Below are positions 25,525 through 32,762 of a DNA stretch of 32,762 bases, one piece after another; positions within the stretch are counted from its first letter, which is position 1, and the number at the start of each line of letters is the position of its first letter. The position numbers and the translations under genes are program-made. This stretch comes from Candidatus Nanoarchaeia archaeon (GTDB lineage: Archaea > Nanobdellota > Nanobdellia > SCGC-AAA011-G17 > JACPNG01): the NCBI GenBank assembly GCA_030745695.1, contig JASLOB010000022.1, forward strand, positions 1 to 32,762, written 5' to 3'. Below the pieces are notes generated by a model. That model made no database searches. It was given only the letters and a program-made list of their open reading frames with translations, and was not told the origin of the DNA.

Positions 25525-26483
25525 AAACTCATAACTTTATCTATAGCTTTTTTTATTCTATCAATATTTGGCATGTAATACTTTTCTAATTTAGGAAGAG
25601 GGACTACAATATCGTATCCAGTTACTCTTTGTATAGGTGCTTCTAAACTTAATAATTCTTTTTCATTTATTAAGGCTATTATCTCAGAAGCTAATCCTAA
25701 AGTCTTTGGGGCTTCATGAACAATAATACATCTTCCTGTCCTAGAAACAGAATTTAAGATAGCTTTAGTGTCTAATGGCTTTAATGTTCTTAAATCAATT
25801 ACTTCTATATTATATTTAGAATCTTTAATTGCTTTTAGTGTTTCTCTAACCCAAGATCCATAAGTTATAATTGTTAAGTCTTCTCCTTGTTTAATTATAT
25901 TAGCTTTTCCTAATGGAATTGTATATTCTTTTTCTGGAACTTCTTCTTTAAATGCTCTATAAATTTTCTTAGGTTCAAAAAATATAACAGGATCAGGGTC
26001 TCTTATTGCACTTATTAATAATCCTTTAGCATCATAAGGTCTAGAAGGAATCACAACTTTTAATCCAGGTGTGTGTATAAAATAAGTTTCTGGAGAATCT
26101 GAATGATGTTCTAATGCTTTAATGCCTCCACCAAAAGGACTTCTTACTACAAGTGGAACATTAAACATTCCTCTTGATCTATTTCTGATTCTAGAAGCAT
26201 GACTTATTATTTGATCTAAAGCAGGCATTAAAAATCCTTCAAATTGTATTTCTGGAATTGGTTTTAATCCATTTAATGCTAACCCTATAGATGATCCAAC
26301 AATACCTGATTCAGCTAAAGGGGTATCAAAAACTCTATCTTTATATTTTTGAAACAATCCTTCTGTAACTCTAAAAACCCCTCCATCTATGCCTACATCC
26401 TCTCCTAATAGAACAATAGACTTATCTTTCTCCATTTCTTGGCTTAATGCCATATTTATTGCTTGAACTAAATTAGCTTTCAT
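25521..26483 (-). CDS. pdhB: Pyruvate dehydrogenase E1 component beta subunit
   Basis: LLGEDVGIDGGVFRVTEGL, FDTPLAESGIVGSSIGLALNG, EIQFEGF, HHSDSPETYFIHTPGLKVVIPSRPYDAKGLL. Confidence 0.95.
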   Translation of the reverse strand: MKANLVQAINMALSQEMEKDKSIVLLGEDVGIDGGVFRVTEGLFQKYKDRVFDTPLAESGIVGSSIGLALNGLKPIPEIQFEGFLMPALDQIISHASRIRNRSRGMFNVPLVVRSPFGGGIKALEHHSDSPETYFIHTPGLKVVIPSRPYDAKGLLISAIRDPDPVIFFEPKKIYRAFKEEVPEKEYTIPLGKANIIKQGEDLTIITYGSWVRETLKAIKDSKYNIEVIDLRTLKPLDTKAILNSVSRTGRCIIVHEAPKTLGLASEIIALINEKELLSLEAPIQRVTGYDIVVPLPKLEKYYMPNIDRIKKAIDKVMSF

Positions 26484-27532
26484 TTTTCATTTTGTTGTTC
26501 TTTTAGATTATCAGTTAATTCTGAATACATATAATTGAATATTTCTTCTCTCTTTGGAGCTTCTAAAGATTCCATTTTTTTAACAGCTTCATCAATCTCT
26601 TCATTAAACTTTTTATCTAATTCATCTTCATAATCTTGAGCCCATAATTTTTTACTAGACATATAGTTTCTTAACCTATCAATAGGATCTTTTTTCTTCC
26701 ATTGATTAACCTCTCTATCTGTTCTATATTTTTTAGAATCATCAGATGTAGTATGATCTCCTCTTCTATAAGTTAAAGCTTCAATTAATGTAGGCTTGCC
26801 TTTCTTTGCTCTTTCTAAAGCTTCTTTTGTTGCCCTATACATTGCAAAAACATCATTACCATCTACTCTTATTCCATACATCCCATAAGCAATTGCTTTT
26901 TGTGCGATAGTTTGTGCTTTAGTTTGTTTGTTAACAGGAAGAGAGATAGCATATTGATTATTTTGACAAATAAAAACTAAAGGAACTTCAAAAACAGAAG
27001 CAAAATTCATAGCTTCATGAAAATCTCCTTCTGATGTTGCTCCATCTCCAAAATAAGTTATAACTGCTCTTGATTCTTTTTTTATTTTACAAGCCCAGGA
27101 ATAACCCATGGCATGTAACATATGTGAACCAACAGGAATAGAAACTGTAAAAATATTAGCATCTTTAGTAAATTTCATACCTCTTTCATCACCTTTCCAA
27201 TAAGCTAAGTATTGATCTATAGGAATGTTTCTTGATAAATAAACCCCTTGTTCTCTAAAACTTGGAAAAACAAAATCTTCTTTTCCTAAAGCAAAAGCAC
27301 TTCCAATATGTGTTGCTTCTTGTCCTAAACAAGATGCATAAGTTCCTAAACGACCTTCTCTTTGTAATTTCAAAGCTTTCTCATCAAGTATTCTTGTTAA
27401 TTTCATTAACTCAAACATTTTTTTAATATTTTCACCATTTAACTTTGGCATTAATTTAGAATCAACTTTTCCTTTCTCATCTAATACACTTAGAAATTCT
27501 ACATTAAATTGATGTATCACCTCTTTAGGCAT
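26480..27532 (-). CDS. pdhA: Pyruvate dehydrogenase E1 component alpha subunit
   Basis: TPP motif YFGDGATSEGDFHEAMNFASVFEVPLVFICQNNQYAIS, GQEATHIGSAFAL, YRRGDHTTSDDSKKYR. Confidence 0.95.
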   Translation of the reverse strand: MPKEVIHQFNVEFLSVLDEKGKVDSKLMPKLNGENIKKMFELMKLTRILDEKALKLQREGRLGTYASCLGQEATHIGSAFALGKEDFVFPSFREQGVYLSRNIPIDQYLAYWKGDERGMKFTKDANIFTVSIPVGSHMLHAMGYSWACKIKKESRAVITYFGDGATSEGDFHEAMNFASVFEVPLVFICQNNQYAISLPVNKQTKAQTIAQKAIAYGMYGIRVDGNDVFAMYRATKEALERAKKGKPTLIEALTYRRGDHTTSDDSKKYRTDREVNQWKKKDPIDRLRNYMSSKKLWAQDYEDELDKKFNEEIDEAVKKMESLEAPKREEIFNYMYSELTDNLKEQQNEK

Positions 27533-27533
27533 T

Positions 27534-27791
27534 TTATTTAGAAGCCCATTTCTTTAGTTCTTCATAACTAACTGAACCACATATCCACTTTTTATTCTCT
27601 TCATTAAAGAAAAAAGGAACACCACCACACTTTCCATTATCTAATGCTTCCATATTTTTTTTATTTGTTTCATTGTGCCACACTTCTAATACTTTAACTT
27701 TAACTTTTGTCTCTTTTTCTAATTTTTTAACTAATGGATCCATCTCATGACAATGTGGACATTCTTTACCTGTAAACATGATTAAAGCCAT
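27534..27791 (-). CDS. Thioredoxin/glutaredoxin-like protein with CPHC motif
   Basis: MALIMFTGKECPHCHEMDPLVKKLEKE...GGVPFFFNEENKKWICG (CxxC and cis-Pro region). ATG at 27791 preceded by GAGGTGAT; the supplied start at 27800 is a GTG inside that SD-like motif. Confidence 0.88.
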   Translation of the reverse strand: MALIMFTGKECPHCHEMDPLVKKLEKETKVKVKVLEVWHNETNKKNMEALDNGKCGGVPFFFNEENKKWICGSVSYEELKKWASK

Positions 27792-27864
27792 ATTTATCAC
27801 CTCTTATCTTTTTTAATAATATAATTTGCTTGTTTTTAAATTTAATGCTTAACATTAACAAAAC

Positions 27865-27875
27865 CTATATAAATA
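27865..27875 (+). promoter_or_regulatory. TATA box for the SpoIIM-family gene
   Basis: CTATATAAATA begins 32 nt upstream of the ATG at 27897. Confidence 0.55.
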
Positions 27876-27896
27876 AAGATATACAATTAATTATTA

Positions 27897-28760
27897 ATGG
27901 TATTGGAGTCATTAATTGGACCAGTCAAAGCAGAGAAAAAATTTTGGGAACTTTTCTTTTTTGGTGTTTTATATTCATCCATTGCTGTTATTTTAGCATT
28001 ATGGATCTTTAAAGATCAATCCAGTTTAATTGTTGTTTTTCTAACAGTTTTAGCTACAGTCCCTTTAATGTATAGAACAATCAAATTTGAAGAAAAAAAA
28101 GATTTGAAAATACAAAATGAAGTTAGTTTATTAAAAGCACATAGTAGGGCATTAGCGTTCTTTATGTTTTTATTTATGGGAATAACAATTGCATTTTCAT
28201 TATGGTATACATTCCTTCCAGAGGAATTAGTTAACACATTATTTTCTACCCAAGTTAAAACAATAGAATCAATAAACGCTCAAATCTTAAGAACTGGAAT
28301 ATCAAGTTTAACAATAGCTCAAGATTTTTATATGCAAATATTATCAAATAACTTTAAAGTTTTATTATTTAGTATATTCTTTTCTTTCTTTTATGGGGCA
28401 GGTGCAATTTTTATATTAACATGGAATGCATCAGTAATAGCAAGTGCTATTGGGATATTTATTAGGAGAAATTTAAGTGAGTTAGCTACTAGTTTTGGTT
28501 TGGGAAATATTGCTAGTTACTTCCAAGTATTCTCAATTGGAACTTTAAGATACATGACCCATGGTACATTTGAGATATTAGCTTATTTTATTGGAGGATT
28601 GGCAGGAGGATTAATCTCTGTAGCAATAATAAGACATAACATTGATAGTAAAGAATTTAGGCATGTTTTAATTGATTCAATAGATTTAACATTATTAGCA
28701 GTAGCAATACTAGTTGTAGCAGCTTTTGTTGAAGTGTATATAACTCCCTCTTTATTTTAA
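27897..28760 (+). CDS. SpoIIM/DUF95-family membrane protein
   Basis: Multi-TM; NNFKVLLFSIFFSFFYGAGAIFILTWNASVIASAIG and MTHGTFEILAYFIGGLAGGLIS are characteristic SpoIIM/DUF95 segments. Confidence 0.88.
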   Translation: MVLESLIGPVKAEKKFWELFFFGVLYSSIAVILALWIFKDQSSLIVVFLTVLATVPLMYRTIKFEEKKDLKIQNEVSLLKAHSRALAFFMFLFMGITIAFSLWYTFLPEELVNTLFSTQVKTIESINAQILRTGISSLTIAQDFYMQILSNNFKVLLFSIFFSFFYGAGAIFILTWNASVIASAIGIFIRRNLSELATSFGLGNIASYFQVFSIGTLRYMTHGTFEILAYFIGGLAGGLISVAIIRHNIDSKEFRHVLIDSIDLTLLAVAILVVAAFVEVYITPSLF

Positions 28761-28798
28761 AGGTAAAATTTTTAAACACAATATATTAATTATTATCA

Positions 28799-29410
28799 AT
28801 GAAATCTTCAATAATAAGAAAAGAAAAAATACCATTCTATAAAAATAAAAAGATACTAACTGGATCTATAGGATTGTTTATTATAGGAACTATGGTTTTT
28901 AGTATATTTGGTTATAGTAGCACACAGCATAGTAGGTCAGGAGATTCTAATTATTATGATTATGATGGTTATAGATTTGTAGCAACAAATCAAGGATGGT
29001 TAACACATCTAGGAGAAAATCCTATTTCATTTTATTTTGGCCCTAGAGAGCTAGAATATTTTAATCCAGAAATTGATTTTAAAATAAATAATTTAGATTA
29101 TTTAGATAAAATTTATGTAAGTTTGCATCCTAATGAAAATTTGCATCCTGCTGCCCAAGAGTTTACTAGATTTATTAATTTCGGGAATAACTATGTTATT
29201 GCTTGTTCAGAAGATGGACAAGGATGTGAAGATATTCCTATTAAAACATGTGAAGATGCAACTAATACTATTGGAGTGATAGAATTTAATTTTTCAAATG
29301 AAACAAAGATTATAACAGACAATACATGTGTAAAAGTTGAAGGATCACAACAATCTATAATCATGTTAACAAATAAAATTGTTTTAACTGAATTAGGAAT
29401 AATGAAATGA
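28799..29410 (+). CDS. Membrane-anchored protein of unknown function, paralogue of the next gene
   Basis: N-terminal TM; C-terminal IGVIEFNFSNETKIITDNTCVKVEG...LGIMK matches the downstream protein. Confidence 0.75.
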   Translation: MKSSIIRKEKIPFYKNKKILTGSIGLFIIGTMVFSIFGYSSTQHSRSGDSNYYDYDGYRFVATNQGWLTHLGENPISFYFGPRELEYFNPEIDFKINNLDYLDKIYVSLHPNENLHPAAQEFTRFINFGNNYVIACSEDGQGCEDIPIKTCEDATNTIGVIEFNFSNETKIITDNTCVKVEGSQQSIIMLTNKIVLTELGIMK

Positions 29411-29964
29411 AAAAAATATTAGTATTATTAATTTTAAGTATATTTTTTATATCAAGTTGTACTTTCTTTACTTCTGCTCCAGGAACTTATAAATATGGAG
29501 AATATGAAGTTACAAGAACTAGACAAGGAGGTTATGCAGGATATTTAACAACCGTTTATATTAATGATAATACTAATCCAACACAAATAAACACAAGACA
29601 TGACCCTCAAAGTTTAGAGAACATTAAAGTTGGAAAAAATGTTAGAGAGTCACTATTAACTAAAAAAGAATTATTTTTACATATTAATGATGAAAATTTA
29701 ACTGGACTTACTACAGTAGCTGGATTAGAATTTAATAATTTAATAGAAAGATTTTATAGCATCCCAGTAAGATATGAAGAAAATAAGTATGATTGTAGTC
29801 ATAATTTAGATAATAGGATAGGTATAGTTAAATTACAATTAGGAGATGAAACTAAAGTATTTGTTGAAGATAGTTGTGTGGTTTTACAAGGGCAAACTGA
29901 AAAAGATCTAGTTAGAGCAGCTGATAGAACAATATTTTTCTTATTAGGAATAATGGAAGAGTAA
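29407..29964 (+). CDS. Putative lipoprotein of unknown function, paralogue of the preceding gene
   Basis: Lipobox-like FFISSC; C-terminal IGIVKLQLGDETKVFVEDSCVVLQG...LGIMEE; ATGA overlap with the upstream gene. Confidence 0.75.
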   Translation: MKKILVLLILSIFFISSCTFFTSAPGTYKYGEYEVTRTRQGGYAGYLTTVYINDNTNPTQINTRHDPQSLENIKVGKNVRESLLTKKELFLHINDENLTGLTTVAGLEFNNLIERFYSIPVRYEENKYDCSHNLDNRIGIVKLQLGDETKVFVEDSCVVLQGQTEKDLVRAADRTIFFLLGIMEE

Positions 29965-29995
29965 TATTTAATAATGCTTTCTTATTCTTATAAAT

Positions 29996-30151
29996 GTGAA
30001 AGATCCAATATCTAAAGAACTATATGATTTATTAGCATGTCCAATATGTAAATCAAATATTATATATAATAAAGATAAAACATCTTTAATATGTAAAAAA
30101 TGTGATAAAAATTATCCAATAAAAGAAGGAATCCCTTTATTATTACCTTAA
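29996..30151 (+). CDS. Trm112-like zinc-ribbon protein (51 aa, GTG start), not in the supplied ORF track
   Basis: VKDPISKELYDLLACPICKSNIIYNKDKTSLICKKCDKNYPIKEGIPLLLP*: LACPxC...LxCxxCxxxYPIxEGIPxLLP is the Trm112/UPF0434 signature. Confidence 0.85.
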   Translation: MKDPISKELYDLLACPICKSNIIYNKDKTSLICKKCDKNYPIKEGIPLLLP

Positions 30152-30322
30152 GCCGAGATTCTATAACATTATTTAAATTTCTTATTTTGTTTAATTAAAG
30201 TCTGTGTTGTTAATATTTACAATTCTTTTCCCAGCTTTTTAGAGAAGTTCCATGATTCAGATACTAAACTTCTTAAAATTGGAGGGATACCTAACTATCA
30301 TGGTTTAGAGACTAGAGAATTA

Positions 30323-30622
30323 ATGGCTGGATTTTTAGAGTCACCTTTACCTAATCTTATTAAGATAGCTAATCAGGTGGATAAAAAAGGAGAGCTTACT
30401 TTATTAGCTAAAAATTATAGGGAACTTGCTCAGATAGCATTTGATGCAAATTTTAAAGCTATGTCTCCATCTGATTATAAAAATTTCATTAAGTCAACTG
30501 AAGGGATAGAATGTGAAGATGAAGCTTGTATTGAGTTTAGATGTTTAACTTACAAATATGCTTGTTGTGTTAATTTTCTAGAGTCTAATAATTGTCAACA
30601 AAAAAAAGAAGAAGTAGATTAA
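30323..30622 (+). CDS. Cys-rich protein of unknown function; reading frame open upstream to 30167 without a standard start
   Basis: 99 aa from the ATG, ending CEDEACIEFRCLTYKYACCVNFLESNNCQQKKEEVD; in-frame upstream translation NSFPSFLEKFHDSDTKLLKIGGIPNYHGLETREL looks protein-like. Confidence 0.5.
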   Translation: MAGFLESPLPNLIKIANQVDKKGELTLLAKNYRELAQIAFDANFKAMSPSDYKNFIKSTEGIECEDEACIEFRCLTYKYACCVNFLESNNCQQKKEEVD

Positions 30623-30702
30623 TTTTATTTTATAAAAATATTTGGGACTGGGCGTTCTACATTCCATAAATCCTTTTTATTAAGTTGTTTAAATAACAAA
30701 TC

Positions 30703-30713
30703 TTATATATAAA
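30703..30713 (+). promoter_or_regulatory. TATA box for tRNA-Ser
   Basis: TTATATATAAA 42 nt upstream of the mature tRNA 5' end. Confidence 0.5.
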
Positions 30714-30744
30714 AAGTTTGTAGTCCATTAAGGGCCACAATTAC

Positions 30745-30827
30745 GCCGAGATCGCATAATCTGGTATTGCACTGGCCTTGAGAGCCAGGCCCTTCGGGGC
30801 ATCTGGGTTCGAATCCCAGTCTCGGCG
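30745..30827 (+). tRNA. tRNA-Ser (UGA anticodon)
   Basis: Acceptor GCCGAGA/TCTCGGC, anticodon arm CTGGC-CTTGAGA-GCCAG, long variable arm GCCC-TTCG-GGGC, T arm CTGGGTTCGAATCCCAG. Confidence 0.95.
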
Positions 30828-30843
30828 TTCTACAATTAACAGA

Positions 30844-31404
30844 TTAAATAATAAAAATTCTCTCAATAATAACATCATTTACAGGCCTATCTGCACCATC
30901 TACTTGAGTTTTTCCAATATTCTCTAATATCTCCTCTCCTTTAGTTATTTGACCAAAAATAGCATGTTTATCATCTAACCAAGGTGTTGGAACTAAAGTT
31001 ATGAAAAATTGACTACTTCCAGTATCTGGACCTTTGTTAGCCATTGATAACAATCCTTTCTTATCATGTCTTAGTTCATTAGTAAATTCATCTTTTATTA
31101 CATATCCAGGACCACCAGTACCCCATCTATCTTTTTGATTAATATCTTTACTTAAAGGATCACCCATTTGAATCATAAAATCCTTTATAACTCTATGAAA
31201 TCTTTGTCCATTATAGAATCCTTGTTCTATCAATTTTTTAAAATTTTGAGTAGTTTCAGGAACTAATTCGTCAAACAACTCAAATTCCATCTCTCCTAGA
31301 TTAGTTTCAATCTTTACTTTAGTATTATTCATCTTATTTATGTTATCACAACCACTAATTAAAATTAAAGTTATAAAAAATAACATTAATATAACTTTTT
31401 TCAT
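30844..31404 (-). CDS. Cyclophilin-type peptidyl-prolyl isomerase, putative lipoprotein
   Basis: Lipobox-like ILISGC; VKIETNLGEMEFELFDELVPETTQNFKKL, YNGQRFHRVIKDFMIQMGDP, NKGPDTGSSQFFITLVPTPWLDDKHAIFGQI. Confidence 0.94.
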   Translation of the reverse strand: MKKVILMLFFITLILISGCDNINKMNNTKVKIETNLGEMEFELFDELVPETTQNFKKLIEQGFYNGQRFHRVIKDFMIQMGDPLSKDINQKDRWGTGGPGYVIKDEFTNELRHDKKGLLSMANKGPDTGSSQFFITLVPTPWLDDKHAIFGQITKGEEILENIGKTQVDGADRPVNDVIIERIFII

Positions 31405-31453
31405 TTTACAACATTAAAATATGTTATATAAAAAGCTATTTATTATTAAAAAT

Positions 31454-32335
31454 TTACCAAAAAAATCTTCTTGTTTTTCTTTTTATATATCTTCTATTCC
31501 AGACTAAAAGAAATAAAACAACAAGGCCAATTAATGTTAATATCCAATTATTTGCTAATTTATTTATTACTCTAGGCCTTCCAGTTGTTAATCCTGTTAT
31601 TTCTTCTAATCCTTTATCTCCTTCTTCCTCAGCAATTTCTTCTTCAATTACCTCTTCCTTCATTATCTCTTCAGCCTCTTCTTTAATTTCTTCTTCCACT
31701 TCTTTTTCTTGTTCCTCTTTTATTTCTATTGGTTCTTCTACAATAACCTCTTCATCTATTTCTTTAACCTCTTCTAAATCTCTTCCAAAAATCTCTTCTG
31801 AGAACAATCTTGATAAAAATCCCAGAATAGGATTTTCTTCTTTTTCTTCTACATTCTCTCTCTTTGTTAATCCAAATAATACAATTTTATCTGTCTTATC
31901 ATCTTCTTTTTTATGTTCTAAAGTAAGAGTAACTTCTTTATCATTTATACTACTTAATCTTAAGATCATATCTTCAAGACTATCTCTATCAAAATCTAAT
32001 CTAATGGCATTTTTTGATCCTAAATTAAGATATTGAGGGGTCTCAGCATCTTGTATAAATACTGTTAATCTAATAAAATTCCTATCTATTTCTACTTCTC
32101 TAATCATAACTTTATGTTCCTTTTCAATTAACTCATAATCTATCTCTCCTTCTTTATATTTATCAACATCATATTCTCTAAAAGGGACTACAAATCTAAC
32201 TACATCTCTTTCATTAATTGTGGTTTTTATTGTACTTTCTTTAGAAAAGTCTAAATCATGAACTTTTCCTGCAAAAACTAGATTTATACTTAATAGAATA
32301 AAAAGAGATACATATAACAATCTTACACCATTCAT
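31454..32335 (-). CDS. Secreted protein of unknown function with acidic linker and C-terminal TM
   Basis: Signal peptide (LLYVSLFILLSINLVFA), low-complexity Glu-rich linker, EITGLTTGRPR before TM WILTLIGLVVLFLLVW and basic tail. Confidence 0.8.
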   Translation of the reverse strand: MNGVRLLYVSLFILLSINLVFAGKVHDLDFSKESTIKTTINERDVVRFVVPFREYDVDKYKEGEIDYELIEKEHKVMIREVEIDRNFIRLTVFIQDAETPQYLNLGSKNAIRLDFDRDSLEDMILRLSSINDKEVTLTLEHKKEDDKTDKIVLFGLTKRENVEEKEENPILGFLSRLFSEEIFGRDLEEVKEIDEEVIVEEPIEIKEEQEKEVEEEIKEEAEEIMKEEVIEEEIAEEEGDKGLEEITGLTTGRPRVINKLANNWILTLIGLVVLFLLVWNRRYIKRKTRRFFW

Positions 32336-32414
32336 AAATGATAATTAAGATAGATTACTTATAAACATTTAGAAATTATAAAATATATAAATCAATATAA
32401 AAAAAGAAAAAGAA

Positions 32415-32762
32415 TTATTTCTTTTGCATAAAGTAGTACACAACTAACAATACTACTATCACTAATATCACTATAATAGTTATTGTTGTTCCATAACCTT
32501 TAGCTTCTGTTGGTGTTGGTGCTACTTCATCTACTGTTCCTGTAGTTGTTTCTTCAGCAGCTGCAGCTATCTCTTCTTCTGCTACAATAGCTGCTCCTTC
32601 TTCTACTTTAACAATAGATAAGTCTACAACTCCATTATCAACACTATTTAGAGTAACTTCTAAATCATCTAATCCATCATCATTAATATCAACACCTCTT
32701 GTCTCTCCTACATTCATCTCAAATGTTTGAGGATCTGAGGATATTGTTATTGTTGCAGATGT
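32415..32762 (-). CDS. Membrane-anchored secreted protein, N-terminus beyond the window edge
   Basis: The frame is open from the supplied ATG (32717) to the window end (TSATITISSDPQTFE-MNVGETRG...); DINDDGLDDLEVTL calcium-binding-like loop, Ala/Glu/Thr-rich linker, C-terminal TM. Confidence 0.75.
   Translation of the reverse strand, partial: TSATITISSDPQTFEMNVGETRGVDINDDGLDDLEVTLNSVDNGVVDLSIVKVEEGAAIVAEEEIAAAAEETTTGTVDEVAPTPTEAKGYGTTITIIVILVIVVLLVVYYFMQKK

Noticed and set aside
1-32762. CRISPR array, restriction or defence island, prophage
   Set aside because: No regularly spaced repeats, cas, R-M, toxin-antitoxin or phage structural genes recognisable in the translated ORFs.

Overview
AT-rich, very gene-dense chromosomal window. 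The XerA-like recombinase, PIN-ATPase-KH protein, archaeal SecF/SecD order, BHB-type tRNA intron and TATA-type promoters point to an archaeon, probably of the DPANN kind (lineage is inference). Recognisable content: a partial Xer recombinase; a PIN-ATPase-KH protein; a Kef-type antiporter; three tRNAs (Arg-CCU, Gly-UCC with an 18-nt intron, Ser-UGA); a glycosyltransferase and PIG-L deacetylase pair; SecF-SecD; GalE plus a short UDP-glucose dehydrogenase-like protein; APT; an AI-2E transporter; a cupin/HldE-kinase/HldE-cytidylyltransferase/GmhB heptose cluster; a RimB-like protease and RimK-like ligase pair; a DPH6-like enzyme; pyruvate dehydrogenase E1a/E1b/E2 with LipB and a CPHC thioredoxin-like protein; SpoIIM; and many secreted or membrane proteins of unknown function. 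Three short genes missing from the ORF track are called (13148-13300, 25345-25524, and a Trm112-like zinc ribbon at 29996-30151), and one frameshifted P-loop kinase is reconstructed (19087-19616). No CRISPR array, defence island or prophage is evident. Best leads: the archaeal heptose-nucleotide operon, the RimK-AbrB-like fusion, convergent genes with overlapping or abutting stop codons, the paralogous secreted pair beside SpoIIM, and the KGW tail repeats in the 880-aa membrane protein.
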